Source: Hoplostethus atlanticus (lineage: Eukaryota > Chordata > Actinopteri > Trachichthyiformes > Trachichthyidae). Taken from it: a stretch of 64,000 nucleotides of DNA. Both the position numbers and the translations under genes were made by a program. This document shows positions 1 to 12,876 of this stretch, piece by piece. Under the pieces are notes generated by a model. It did no database searches. It saw nothing but the letters and a program-made list of their open reading frames with translations, and was not told the origin of the DNA. Position 1 is the first letter of the stretch, and the number at the start of each line of letters is the position of its first letter. The stretch is taken from the NCBI GenBank assembly GCA_034670405.1, contig JAXDDX010000056.1:2294001-2358000 (forward strand), in the 5' to 3' direction.

Positions 1-382
1 AGTGCTACAAAAGCCATACATGTGATGTTCCAACTGAATCTCCTTCCCTGCTTGAATCAAGATGTTCCTTGCAAGCCAAGAAAAGGAGCGAAACAGCAAA
101 CGTTGCTGTCAAGTGACAAAGGTTTTGCATCAAATGGAACACAATAATGCCAGTGGCAATTACGCAAGGAGCACCTCTGGAGATTGTAGGAGGCTGTCTG
201 TGCTGACACGAGGACTTCACAGCCCATTCATCTCCTGGTTGTTCTGTTGCTCTCCGGGACCACCGTGCAAGGGGGTGCTTTGTCGCTGGAATGCACAAAC
301 ACAAACACCTTGCAAAGTAGAGACAGCGGCGACATGCAGGGCCACTTTGTCTCTGGAATACACAAACATGCTGCTACCCTGT

Positions 383-407
383 CACACACACACACACACA
401 CACACAC
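383..407. repeat. (CA)n microsatellite
   Basis: Perfect dinucleotide CA run of about 12 units. The small open frames crossing it on both strands are artefacts of the repeat. Confidence 0.9.
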
Positions 408-2582
408 TGTCAAAACTACACCCAGTCGGCGCATCACTAGCATCGCTGTCCGAATTGTACGGTTTTTGCTGGTAGACGAGTCTTAAAGTACCAGGGATGA
501 CAAGGAGAGAGGAAACAAATTTGTGAGCGGTATCAAAACTAATGGTTGAGGAAACCCCACACACACACATAGACAGAAACGAAAGGAGAAAGTACGAGAG
601 AGTTGTAATTATGTACTCCTGGAATCATTTCAGAGGTGAAGGGTTAAGCTCACACTGCTACAGGACTGTTCAATCACTATGGGAGATCCTGTTTTTTTTA
701 ATTGTTGACTTTTCTTGAATCTCAAGGCCAGACAGGCAGCTTTGGCCAGCATAGTGGGGGAAAACATCTTGTCTTGTCTCCCTGTTTTAATGAAAGACTA
801 GTCAAGTTTACCTCAAGTTGTTTTTGTCATTCTCCCTGCACCGGGAGAAAAGTCGGTCTCAAGCTCTCGTCACAGAGGAATTAAGGCAGAAAAAAGCATC
901 CTGTGTGTGTTTACGTCTTCAAACAATCACCGGGGACGCATTGAAATCTAGGATATCGATGTGTGTTGTTTGAACACTAACTAATCTTTGTTTACTATCG
1001 AACCTACATGAAACACACAAGTGGGTGTGATACACAAAGCAAGATGTGGGTGAAGAGAAGCGATGTGGGAAATTCAATCAGAGTTGGCCATCAGATTCAG
1101 AGCCAAAATGGGAAGTGCGATTCCTGTCAGTCAACCCAGAGAAAAAGACAAAGGTGGGCAGGAGGTTGTTGAAACTGTTGAAACGACATTATATTACCTT
1201 TTGAAGACCTGATATACATTACAGTTTCCTCTACTGGGAATGAATTCTGATTTAATACCTTTATTTATATAGCACAGAGTTACAAAGTGCTTCATAGCAG
1301 TTAAAAAGCCATAGATAGGTTTTCTTGCTATCAGGCACGTCCATCAGATCCAAACATTCAGCTGCCTTACGTTTGACATGGAAACTATCAAAAATCAATC
1401 ATGTTTCTAACCAGATCACTGAAAACATGATCTTGTTTATATGGAGTGAGGCAAGAATATCAGCTTTATCCAGCGAAAGTGGATAAGTGAAAACAGTTGC
1501 AGGGATGAAATTACAATTGTTTGGCTCAAATAAGGAGCTCCAATGCTCGTCTGAGAGGGAGAGAGAGGGAGAGGAAGGCAAGTGTGCAGTGCTTTGTTTG
1601 CTTTGATGATGATATTTCTCCAAGATATAAATAAGAATCCTTCTCCAAGAGTAATTGAAAGTGCGAACGAGTGTTTGAACCATGACACCGGTCTCAGTCT
1701 GTCACACTAATAAGCTACAATCCAGCTTTGATGTCGAAGTGTGTCACCTCCTCAGGAGAGGAGCAAAGGAAAGGACTCTCCCTCTATCTCTCCCTTGCTT
1801 TTTTATCTCTGCCACTGGCAGATATAGTCTGTGTATCTGTGAGCTGCCATTTGAAGTGGCGGCGCACACACACACACTGTTCTGTACATCAAATTATTAA
1901 TCATCCTGACAACGACTCATAAGCAGCGCCCACAAACTGGCACAAAGGAAAGTGGCAGTTCTGAATGTGACTAAAGGAGAGATTTTCATAATTTATTGAT
2001 TGCAGATATGCCACATGGGACAAGCAGCTTTCTAGAAAAATGGCGTAGGAAAGAGAACGGATACAACTGAAGAACAACAAGATGGAGGAATAAAAGTCAA
2101 CATGAGAAATTAATGTTTCATCCTGTTAGCAGAGAGGCAACGTTTCCTTCTTACTCGGCGGGTGACAGATGTCTTTAATGTCTCTTTTTTTCATACTGCT
2201 CGCTGCTCCCCTCCCCCCATCTTCCTCATTAGCACACCTTTGAATTGTGACATATAGATGACATTTAAATATAAATCACAAGCGTTAACATTTATAAACA
2301 TCAGGGGTTTATGATGGTCTGATAATGAGGCATTATAATTCCCAGGGCCACAGTTCACATTGCCAGAGGACACATAAACTGGCAAGAGCACTTTAACAAG
2401 GACATGATGCAGTGCAGCTAGACTTTACCATCCCACAGCATCAACAACAACGTCAGTGAAGCCGCTAGATAATTGATTTATGAGTCAACGTACATATGAA
2501 GGTGTATAGCTACAGTATCGGCTCATAAATGCAGTATATAGTCATATATCTAGTACAGAGTTCATAAATACTTAACACACAG

Positions 2583-2601
2583 GAGAGAGAGAGAGAGAGA
2601 G
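2583..2601. repeat. (GA)n microsatellite
   Basis: Short perfect GA run. A TC-rich run of opposite sense follows at about 2830-2854. Confidence 0.85.
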
Positions 2602-2821
2602 CAATTCAGTACGATAATGCACAATTTGAATGGTGCTTGTGCAAGGAAACCCATTAAGCAGCGGTCAATAGTGGAGGACAAGCTGCCGGAGTATTAAACT
2701 GATCATGACATCAAGCTAAAGGCAGAGAGGCCCTCTGAAGACACCCGTTTGGCAGTGCTACATTCATCTGCAGCAGAGCCTTTTCATTGACCACTGGACA
2801 TAATAGATGATCCATTGATCC

Positions 2822-2829
<8 letters not shown>

Positions 2830-2854
<25 letters not shown>
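2830..2854. repeat. (TC)n microsatellite
   Basis: Perfect TC dinucleotide run, the complement type of the GA run 230 bases to the left. Confidence 0.85.
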
Positions 2855-5674
2855 ACAAAATGTTTCTGACAAAAACTCTGCTACGTCTCATCTTCGTCAC
2901 CGGTGAGCTCCCGGTGCAATCAAGAGGAAACATTCATCTTGATAATGGTCCACTGTAAGCCACGGGAACAAGCATCATAATGTCTATTAATCATGTCACT
3001 GCCTCCCTTAGCAGAACCTGGGGGTGGTTGCAGCTCATGGTCTTTGCTGCAATTTTATTTTTTTTTAAACCCAACATTCGAAGACACATTTATTTTTCCC
3101 TGAAATGTCACATAAAGAGTGAGATTAGGTTCGAGAAGAGGAGAAAGGAAAGAGGTGCAGGAGAGGGAGAGATGATGTTTTGCCCGCAGTCAGCTTTCAG
3201 GTTATGACAGAAGGGGAAGGGAGCTGCTCTACAGTCCAAACAGTGGTGGGAAGACTATTCTTGTTTTTTAGCTGACTCTCAAGGAGCTCCTGAGCTCTCC
3301 ACAGCACATCACAGTGCTTTGGAAACACTGCAGGTTCGCAGCTAGCTTGTACTCAAAAAGCGGTCAGTTGCAGTTGTTTACATTCTTCACAGTATTTTGC
3401 ATTTTGCTGCGTGGTAACTTTTTGTAGTAACTAGTAACTCAACGCATTAGTTAAATTTAAAAAGTTTTAAAAAGTTTAGAAAGTTAAACTAGAATGTTGT
3501 TACTTTTTTACATTACTTTCATTTTTTGTTATGAAAATTGTTTTTAAAAGTGGAAAGAGAAAATCCTGCAGTATCTCGTACAGACAACATGCTGCTATTT
3601 GAATTTTTTTTAAGTATGCCTGATATAAATGGCATGCATTGATTGGCAGCACTCTGTTATATAAGCAATCATAAGCTATACACATGTCTATATTTTCTGT
3701 TGGCAGTCAATTAATTAATGTCACTTTATAGTATTTCATACAGAATCGTTTCCTTATATCAGGTAATCTGTAATGTATTGGAAGAGGCAGAAGTGCTGCT
3801 ATAGCGATCAACATTGCAAGGCTTAGCTAGCTAGCTGGTTAGTCAGTGTCACTCATCAACAATGTCGGACAAACGGAAGACGTAATTCGTTTCGTGATTG
3901 GTTATGTAATGAACCAATCCCCAAGGACTCTTTTCAACCCGTCAAACTGGAAGTACTTATATCAGGTTGCACATGAAATTTATAGCAGACATTTTTATAA
4001 ACGTATGACATTATTTCACTATGCTTACAGTGTACCACTCTTGACAATACAACTTCATCCTATTCCCTGAAGTACACTCTTGCCTGATGACTCACCTGGC
4101 TCTATAAACAGGGAAGGTCTAAACTCTTCAATCTAATTCTGCACTTTCAAATCAAAGCACATGAGCACACTTCAGGGAGAAGGGAGTATTTGGGTTGGTC
4201 GTGTCAACACCTGTAGTGTATCTTTTGTTATGATCTTGTAAATCTTTAGTGATTGCTTTTATCAGACAGGTTGTGTGCGTGTGTGTGTGTGTGAGTGGAA
4301 TCTATGTATGTGTATGTGTGTGTGTGTGTGCGCATGTCCCCCACAGGCCGGCAGCGATTTCACTGCACATTAGAGTTGATGGATCAGCCAGCTGCCACAC
4401 ACCTCAGAGCTGAGGTGTAAGTAGTCAACACATGTATCAAGAAACCGCGGTGAGCAGTGTTCCTCTTTAGGGCTGATGCGAAATGACAGAAGAAGAAGAA
4501 TGAAACACAATTGCTGTCGTACAAGTGATGTGGATTGATACATTCAGATAGAGAGGCAGTCAATCCTCCAACACGGTGGGATGCTTGTTGAGACGCATTA
4601 CGTTAGGTCAGCGCAGGTGGTGAATGATGAGCGTTGGACTGTCAGCATGGATTGCAGTAATAAGACATCATAACAAGATACTTTTTTACTACTTTCATTT
4701 TACTTTTTAGTTGTTTTGCAAGTTCATCCCCAAGCTGCCACTGCAGTTTGATTTTCTTTGTGTGAGCCCTGCATCACCCTTATATTACAGACATAAACAA
4801 GAAACATTATCAAGGTTTACGGTTCCTCGTTGTTTCGCTTTGATGCAAGAGCAGCCTCCTTCTGTCAGCCGAGCCTTTTCCTCCTGTCTTTTTTTGTTTG
4901 GCTTGAATGCATATTTGATGAAGTTATACATAAACCTTAGTATACCAGGCCTGAGCTATTTCTATATATTCAATGGATTCTATCATTGCCCATTGTCTGC
5001 ACTTCTCATCTCTATTGACCTGGGCCCACACGTAATCTGAAGCCATTGGGTTTTGTTCTTAATGCGCCAAGCAGCTCAAGAGTTCTGGATGATTGCATTG
5101 CCGATAACTCTGTGAAGAAGTGTTTGAGTTTAGTGGCTGCTGCTGAGGAGACTATTTCATGGTGAAATCCGCCACAAAACAGAGTTCTACACTATTACTC
5201 TCATGATCCTGGATAGTTTAATAACAACAAGCCTCTCAGACAAGATGCTAATCTGGGATGTTTTTAAGCCTCACTTTTCTTTGGTGCTCTTCCGTGGACA
5301 CAGATAAGTGCCTCGGCTCTGTGGATTCTTGCTTGTGGAGCGAGTTATTTCCGTTTCCCAAAAATATTTACACAGTGCAACTTCAAAGAAAAAAAAAATA
5401 GTTAATAGTCTTTTTGGGTAGATGACCTTTTTTATTGTGTTTTTCCCTGGCGGAGACTGCCGGCTTTGTGGCACAGCACACAGATGATAACAGATGATGA
5501 GAGACAGCCACTCCATGACCTTCCAAACATTCAACTCATTTGACTTTGATGTGTAAAATAGACCAATGAATGGAGGAGCGGATGTGCTTTAACTTTGGTC
5601 GAAATTACAATTTAACTGATCAATAGCAAGCGGCAAGGGCCTTTTCTTGTGACACAACAGTGCCACCTGCTGGT

Positions 5675-5697
5675 TTGTGTGTGTGTGTGTGTGTGTG

Positions 5698-5745
<48 letters not shown>
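5675..5745. repeat. (GT)n microsatellite, long
   Basis: About 35 GT units, interrupted once by 'GCAT' near 5697. It is followed by a tandem 10-mer 'GCGGCTGCGTA'-like pair at about 5745-5767. A second GT-rich tract lies at 5833-5897. Length variation is likely. Confidence 0.9.
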
Positions 5746-5746
<1 letters not shown>

Positions 5747-5832
5747 CGGCTGCGTAGCGGCTGCGTAAAGTCACATTGCATGTTGTGTTTCGCAATCCTA
5801 ATATCAACCCTCTGTAATTGGCTGTGGTTAGG

Positions 5833-5897
5833 TATGTGTGTGTGCGTGTGTGTGTGTGTGGGTGTGTGTGGGTGGGTGTGGGTGTGTGTGTGTGTGC
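5833..5897. repeat. Imperfect GT-rich microsatellite
   Basis: GT units interrupted by GC and GGGT variants. With the 5675-5745 run it forms a 220-base GT-rich pair. Confidence 0.8.
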
Positions 5898-8300
5898 TTT
5901 TCTGCATGTGTCTATGCGCTTTAGCGATTTTTATCCAAGCTGACTTGTGCTTTGCTTTGCTTCCCATGTCAAGTCTTGTTGTGAAATCCTCCTTTGTCCT
6001 CCAAAGAGTATTTTTAAAGAATGCCAAAGTAAACCTCCACTCCTGGTAGGGCATGGTGATCATGGCTAGACTTGACTGTATGTTTGTGAGTTCATCGCCA
6101 ACTTAGAGAGATGAGAGGAATGAGAGATAGGTGTGGTACTGGTTGGGCACCCTCTAACTGTATCTCTGAGATTTCCATTGCTGTTGTTTGATCCATCATT
6201 GTTATAGTGACAAGGGGAATTAACCTTGTGCTAAAAGGTGCAATACTGAGATTGCTGGTAAAATGTGATTAAATCATTGCAAATCACATGTTTTCATTTC
6301 ATTGTATCTCTTCTCATACCATGATTGGAAACCTATAAGAATGTGCTCAGGGAGGCACCTCATCATGCATCTATCTCGCCCCCCATTAGTACTGTTGAGG
6401 CTGTTATAACTTCTTCTTTTCACAACACAAAACTCTCTAAAGCTCAAACGACCAGCTGTCAGAGCATTCCTTAGTACCTCTTAGACAGCTGAAATGTGAA
6501 CAAACCTGAACTTTTTCAAACATGTCCTCCTTGATCTAGACAGTAGATCCCTTTTGCATGCCCTGCATGTGGTACAAAGTGGGATATCTATGATGTCTAG
6601 TATGTGTAGAGAGTAGTGTAGAGAACACCAAGTCATCTCATCAGTCAATTTTGGTCTTGGACCTTCTGCTACGAGACGGTTTCTCCTCTCTGCCAGATCC
6701 AAGAAAATGACAGGGTCTTATGCAGTCATGTGAGAGAGACAGACTGAAATAACTGGCGCTACTTGCACACCCTCAACCTGATGGCGTATGCATTATAGAT
6801 GGCCACTTCACACTGCGTCACATCATGTCACGATTTGCATGCGTACGATGCATTTGATCTTTTTTAAGCAGGAATAATAACCGAAGCTGGGAGATCTGAG
6901 AAACTTTCAGTAGTAGGAGAGTAGGAGAGTTTTAGAGCTTACCACTAATGACAGTCTTTTGTGTTGGCTCAGAAATGATCTCAACTGTGTGATGTTTTTC
7001 AGAAGGGGGTGTGATCTACAGTGCAGAGTTAACTTTCCTAATCTGATTCAAGTTTAAGACATAGTTATAGAAAACTAGTTTGCCCAAACTTATCTGTAGG
7101 ACTTTTAAATTGTACTATTTGTTTTACCTGTTAGCTCTTAGCTGACACTCCCAAGCAGAGAAAACTCACTTAACATATATGAGATCTCCATTTACAGATG
7201 CACACAGGCCATCTGAGTACAGAAGTTAATTTTTTTTTTAATAAAATGAAATAGATGAAATTATCCTCATGTATTTATTATATGCACGACCTCACAACAC
7301 CGCCTTATGATATGAGAACATTGTCCACAAAAACGTTGAAGACAGCTGCTGAAAGTAGGCTAATCAATGAAGTGCTAATCAATCAAGTTTGAGGTCACAG
7401 TGAGTCCAGAAGGAACGTGGTTTAAAAGAGAATAAGTGAAAATAGGCGAGGATATTTGAGGAAAATGTTTCTTCCAAGACATTCATATAATCGCTGTTGA
7501 AATCATTACCACCCAAACATCACTGTTTCTGAGAGAAACAGCTCAGCTCACGATAGTGTCTGCTTCTGTTCCACAAACTGGACGTTCAAACAGGCTGCCC
7601 ACTCTCCTTCCTGATTCAGACGTTTCTCACTCATGTCATTCTAATGACTCAGTGTGTGTGGAGGCTGATAGAGGAGACAGAGGGTATGTGTACTGATTGT
7701 GTAAATGCCCCGGCAGCAACTTCTCTGTTGATAGGTCAAAGGGCGAGGAGTCGTCCGAGGCTGATGACCACCAGGTTATGCAGTTACTTTCTGCTGTATC
7801 TTCGCCTGAGTAAACTTTGCCGTGGAGCTGCCTCGGTCAGGTTTCAACCACTGTATGTTACCACTGAGGGTGTGTTTCCGGCTGAACCATCTGGCTGGAA
7901 TTGCAATTAAAAAATCAAATTAAAAATCAAATTAAAAAAATACTGAATATCCCTGAAACTGAGTACATATAACCAACTGTGATGATGGGGTCAGCCAAGA
8001 AAGCTATAATGAGAGGGTCAAATTAAATGTGATGTGCAAAATTAGTAGAATAGCATGCCAAGGACAATGCGTGATAAAAAATAATTCATATTGTACCGTA
8101 TTTTTTATTTTATGAGACAAAGATATTATGTTGTGTGCATTCTGTTATTCTATTGAAAGTCTAATTCTGGTCACAAGCCTCTCCCAACCATTTTCACTAT
8201 TCTCACACACTGAAAAAACAAGTTTAACACAACCACATTGTATTTTTAACTTTTATTAACCAACCATATTTCTCACAGAAATGGGACAATATTTGTACTT

Positions 8301-8314
8301 GGGGGGGGGGGGGG
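8301..8314. repeat. Poly-G homopolymer
   Basis: Fourteen consecutive G on the plus strand. The length is likely unreliable in sequencing. Confidence 0.8.
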
Positions 8315-8582
8315 AAGAGTATTTACTGGATTTACATGGCCCTCAGTCCTTTTAGAAGAAAAAAAAAACAAATCAACACATTCTGTGATACATCAGACAT
8401 TCATTAACAAGTCTGTGATGAGGTGGGAATTGAAGGACAGATGTGATGAAATCTCATTTGAGGTAGGTAATTGCACATTTGGCAGTTACCATGCCAAAAT
8501 GAAGTCATCAGCTTTTCAACATGAAAGACAAACATGTACCTATACAGGCACTCGACTGAATGTTATATTTGCATCACACAAA

Positions 8583-8588
8583 TTTATT
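8583..8588 (-). terminator. Candidate polyadenylation signal of serpina1
   Basis: AATAAA on the minus strand, about 130 bases downstream of the serpina1 stop codon (8720-8722). The spacing suits a short 3' UTR. The call rests on motif and position only. Confidence 0.5.
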
Positions 8589-8719
8589 TGATGTTATGAA
8601 ATCAGTAAAAAAAATCCCCTGCCAACAAACACACAAGCACAGTTTATGCTTCAATTATAAAGGGTGACAGTCGATGACGACACTGGTGATCATGATTCTC
8701 TGCTCCCCAGGCTGCTCCT

Positions 8720-10125
8720 TTATTTGGCTGTGGGATCACTGATCTTGCCCATGAAGAGGATGCTCTTGGTGGAGTGCTCCAAGATGAAGACTAGGAAGGG
8801 CCTGTTGAGTTTCATGGTGTCAGGCATGCTCATGGGCATGATCTCGATGGTGGTGGACGCTGCTGCCTCCGTTCCTGTCTCATCCACGCTCAGCACGGCC
8901 TTGTGGGACACCTGCGGAGGAGCCAGGAGGAGGAAGTGAATGTCCACATTCTTGGATCTATTTTCTTGAATTGCAAGGCATGTCTGATAAAGTGGTAGCT
9001 AGTAAAGTATCTGTTCAGTATCGTAATGTTCTGCAGCCATTTATAAGTTACACTACTCATTTTCATGCAGCATGTACTAGTTTAAAGAAGCCGTGGTAAT
9101 CCAATTCCCATGTTGTTCACGAGGCCTGTTTTTTCCCATAACAAACCTAAGAAGCCATGTTAGCCTGTTCTACCTTAGAGACTTTGAGCTTGGTCTCCTC
9201 GGAGATGCCTGGAGAAATCGGCGGCGTCTCCAAAAGCGCTGGTGACGCCCATCTCTTTCAGCGTATCGTCCAGGGAGGCAGCGGCTGAGATGGAAAATTT
9301 AGGCAGGAACAGTTCCACCGAGCTGGGACACACATAACATCACCAGTGTCAGAGGTACAGTTAGTTACATGACGTTGAGGTGTGGACACATTACTTGCAA
9401 TTTCAAGTAAATCAAGCACACCTCATTTATCCACTCAATGAATCAATGATTATGCTGTCTGTGTAAAAGAAAACACCCTCAACCCCAATGCCAACAAATA
9501 CCAAGACATTCCTTGAGATCAGGGAGATTGATTACACCATCACTGTATCTACAGTACACTTTATCTACCAGGTATAAGGATTCAGAAGCGAAAACATTCT
9601 CCCTTACCTCCTGAAGAGTGAGCTGTGCCAGCGATGGATGTAGTCCTTGTTGATGTACCCCTCCACCTCCTTCATCTTGCCTTCGTCGGGCAGGACAATC
9701 ATCATGGAGGTGTTGCTCTTGTAGGGCAGCATGATGATGGTGGCGTTGTTGTCCTGGTAGAAGTCATAGCGGCCTGTCCTCTTCATCATGTCCACCTGAA
9801 CCGCGGTGTTCTCGTCCACTTGGAAGTCTGCTTTTTGTGTCCGGTCGGCGTCGAAGGGCTTCTCCCACTTTCCTGTGTGAGGAGGGGAAAGGAAGAAGAT
9901 GAATATACTGTAGGTACTTCAATGCAGGTCATTTAAACCAGATTTGCTGTAATATATTGCCAAATGATCTGTAATCATCGTACATCGTGTTTATATCATT
10001 TAGAGTGGTTTATTTCATGCATGGCTACCCTGTGTCAGTTGTCAGGGCACAGTATTATTACCACACAGGCCTACTGATCCCTAGTGGATTTACTATAGTT
10101 AAACTAATCCACATCTTTAACAGTG

Positions 10126-10173
<48 letters not shown>

Positions 10174-10961
10174 CGTGCATGTAAACGTGCATGTATCTGT
10201 CTGCCTGCCTGTATGCCTGGCTTGCTGACTATCTGCATGCATGTTCCTTTGTCTTTGGGTACTTCCATGTGTGCCTGCATGCCTCTCCTACCTCTGAAGA
10301 AGACGTAGTTGAGCAGCACCATGACTGTGTCAGGGTTCAGGTCCTTCACCTGGTCTGTGATCTTGTCCTGGGTCTTCTTGGCAATGAATCTGTTGATCTC
10401 GGCCGCGGCCTCAACGGGAGTGCTAAAGTCAACCTGGAAGCCCTCGGCAGAGTAGAAGTGCTTGACGTCCTGCAGAAACTTCTCCATGGGCTTGAAGCCA
10501 GAGCGGATGGCCAGGGCATTGCCAACATCCAACTGCTGAGCCTCCTGGTTGTGGCGAAGCATGTGGATAAGATGCTCATACGCACTGTTGACCTGGGCCT
10601 GGGTGAGGTTGTAGGTGCTGTAGCCCAGGGAGGCGAACAGCTCGTTGTAAGTGTCATGCCTGGCCCCCACAGACAGCATGGACAGGGCAGTAGCGATGCC
10701 CAGCGGGGAGAAGAAGATGTTCTTCCCAGCAGCTGTCTTGGCGTTCAGACTCTTGTAGACACTGAAAGCGAAGTCAGCATTGGGAAGGGCCAGCTTGTGA
10801 CAGGTTTCCTCTCCCGCATGGCTGTGGGCCTCCCCAGGGCCGTGGTGGAGGTGGTGGAAATGCTCCTCCGTATGGCCCTTGTGGTCTCCTCCATGAGGGG
10901 CTGCCCAGGCTACAGCCAGCAGTAGGGCCGCAATCGCACAGCTACGAGAAACACCGCGCAT
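8720..10961 (-). CDS. serpina1: Alpha-1-antitrypsin (clade A serpin), with a one-base frameshift
   Basis: Secreted serine protease inhibitor, a plasma protein made in liver in other vertebrates. Coding exons are 10961-10292, 9872-9608, 9322-9174 and 8911-8720, all with GT-AG borders. The ATG at 10961 begins 'MRGVSRSCAIAALLLAVAWA', a clear signal peptide. A His-rich stretch follows, then serpin landmarks: 'FFSPLGIATALSML', 'LNYVFFRG', 'FLPKFSIS', 'LNRPFLVFI' and 'FMGKISDPTAK'. The hinge 'GTEAAAST' has small residues, and the loop 'IEIMPMSMP' aligns its Met-Ser with the human P1 Met-Ser, so an active inhibitor of elastase-like enzymes is expected. Oddity: exon 3 is 149 bases while the matching exon of the neighbouring serpin is 148. 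An extra base near 9210 breaks 'DAADFS / GISEETKLKVSK', so the exons total one base too many. It could be a sequencing error or a real null allele. A different clade A name is possible. Confidence 0.88.
10128..10169. repeat. (GT)n microsatellite in serpina1 intron
   Basis: About 21 GT units in the first intron between coding exons, some 120 bases past the exon 1 donor at 10291. Confidence 0.9.
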
Positions 10962-11418
10962 CTTTATCACCTGTCCAGATGAAAAGGGAAAACATGATTT
11001 GAGGTTGTTAGTTGGACTTGGACCAAATTCATAACTACAATAAAAAAAGGAACAACAACAAGGTAATTACTTCTAATAATAAGGAGAACATCTTTCTAGG
11101 TAATTATTGGGAAATAGCTTGAGAGCTTGTTGGGATGGAACATTTTAATAGATCATGTCATCTAATGTAGGATGAATGTTAAGAATAAAGCTGATATTAG
11201 TTTTTAAACAAGAGACAATGGTCATGTTCTGTTGCTTCTAAAACAGCTTTACATTTCCATCACATGATATTATCACATCATTTGTCACCACGTTACAAAC
11301 CTTTACTTCTAAAACGAACTCATTCCAAAGTCAACTTACTTCAAATTTAAGCCCAAATTGATCAGCCCAGGTGATCGTTATCTAAAACTCAGCACATTGA
11401 ATAAAGGGCAACGCTTAC

Positions 11419-11509
11419 CTTCAATGTCCTTTGCCGGAGACAGTTTGGCAGCAGCTTTGCCATTATATAGCCCTGAGAAAGTCAGATGACCAGTCTATTA
11501 AAGATTAAC
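11419..11509 (-). promoter_or_regulatory. serpina1 core promoter and non-coding first exon
   Basis: On the minus strand a TATA-like 'CTATATAATG' (11461-11470) lies about 30 bases before a short exon-like stretch that ends at a good donor ('GAAG' then 'GTAAGCG', boundary 11419). The coding exon begins at a matching acceptor next to 10970, so a non-coding exon 1 is likely. Just upstream, 11497-11509 reads GTTAATCTTTAAT on the minus strand, close to the HNF1 palindrome GTTAATNATTAAC. HNF1 drives liver SERPINA1 in mammals. Use of these sites is inferred from motif and spacing. Confidence 0.6.
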
Positions 11510-12876
11510 CAGGACCAACCCCTCTCTGTCTTGTGCAGTGAGATATCTGATCTGACTATCTCCACTGATGCAACATAACACACTCAGCACTCATGGGTAA
11601 AGAACTGCTGGTGAGGTAGGGGTTTTGGTCTGCAAATGTGGGTTATGAATGTGTCTGTCTGGTTTCTGCTGTCTTGCATCAAATATCAAATAGTAATCAA
11701 AGACTGGAGAAAGATTTCTCCACTGTTGTGATCTCACTATCAAACAGCAAAAGCTGCAAAGAAAGCTGCAAAGAAAGCAAAGAAATCAATGGCCATTGAC
11801 TAGTTCTGCAGGGAAACACAAAGGGTTTCAGTCCAAAATGTACATTTGTTTTGGCTTATTTCAGCTTCCGAATTGTTACCTTATAAATAAAATGATAGAA
11901 CAACATAAATGGGTGTATATTATACTCCGTAATCAAAATAATGTGTCCGTCAGTGAGCTCCAGGTAGCCTTTTCAGCTATTGACTCATCTTTGTAATATA
12001 GATTTAACATTGAAAGATGAAGAAGACGATGATAATAGCACAAACTTTATATGCCGTAACTATCAACTGTATACAATATATAATGACATATTTACTCTGA
12101 ACACCTCTGAACACCTAGCCAGGTTCAGCTACATATTAGGAGCTTGACTGGCTGATGATGGTAATAAATGTGTCGTGGTGAAAGGCTGAGAGAAGATTAA
12201 TCGTCTGACATTTCTGTTACTTGTGATAGATTGTTGTCTTACTCATCAAACTATTCTCTATTCATCATCTCCCCAACGAGCTAAATATCACCATGACATC
12301 TCCACGGGGCTGTCTGGCGGGGAGGTAAAAATGAGCTAATGTCCCAAAGCCACTGAACCCTATTGCAACGTGAAAATGTGAAACTACTATTATGGGAGTT
12401 TTCTTTTTGGACACTGAACAAGCCTCAATGTTCTTGCAAAGCAGCGTCTTATAATGATGAAGAGATGTTAAAAAAAAGGGGATAATACATTGTAGTGTGG
12501 AAAAATGACAAAAGACAAAATGCTTTTGCAATGGAAGACACCATTCTCCCATTTTATGTTTCAGCAACAATAGAAGCAGAGATGAAATCACAGAGAGAGT
12601 CAAATTACTACCATTTCAATGTCCTTCCTTTTTCATCATTTTGTGAAAATGCACAAACAAACAAAGGCTTATAGCTCCTACTGTAGTGCTGAGAAGATAG
12701 GAAGCAAAACACATTCTGCTACTTGAGTGAAATCACTTGAAATGTACAATCTTAGAAGCCAATAATAGTGTTTTTTTACAACACTATACAATACAAACTA
12801 AAACTGTGACGCAATGTAAGTGAATGCCGCATATTCTCAACAGCAAAGGGACCAGAAGAAGAGTTTGATGGTCACT
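11510..12876. other. Intergenic spacer between the two serpins
   Basis: I see no coding exon here. The stretch includes a short tandem 'AAAGCTGCAAAGAAAGC' pair near 11750-11780. It should contain the 3' UTR of the minus-strand serpin whose stop is at 12877, but I found no convincing AATAAA. Confidence 0.5.

Larger units (their letters stand above)
1..8582. other. Intergenic, non-coding DNA with microsatellites
   Basis: No open frame here resembles a known protein, and none shows a chain of splice-compatible exons. The region holds simple repeats and, near 1257-1305, a short stretch reading like the common fish interspersed repeat with 'TTTATATAGC' followed by 'ACAAAGTGCTTCA'. The open frames present are short and mostly driven by CA/GT or low-complexity tracts. 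It lies downstream of serpina1. Distant exons or regulatory elements cannot be excluded. Confidence 0.6.

Noticed and set aside
3846..4070. 74-codon plus-strand frame in the left intergenic region
   Set aside because: No family features, splice context or neighbours support it.
5620..6063. Opposing open frames over the GT microsatellites
   Set aside because: They consist largely of repeated Thr-His or Cys-Val encoded by the dinucleotide repeat; no real protein is implied.
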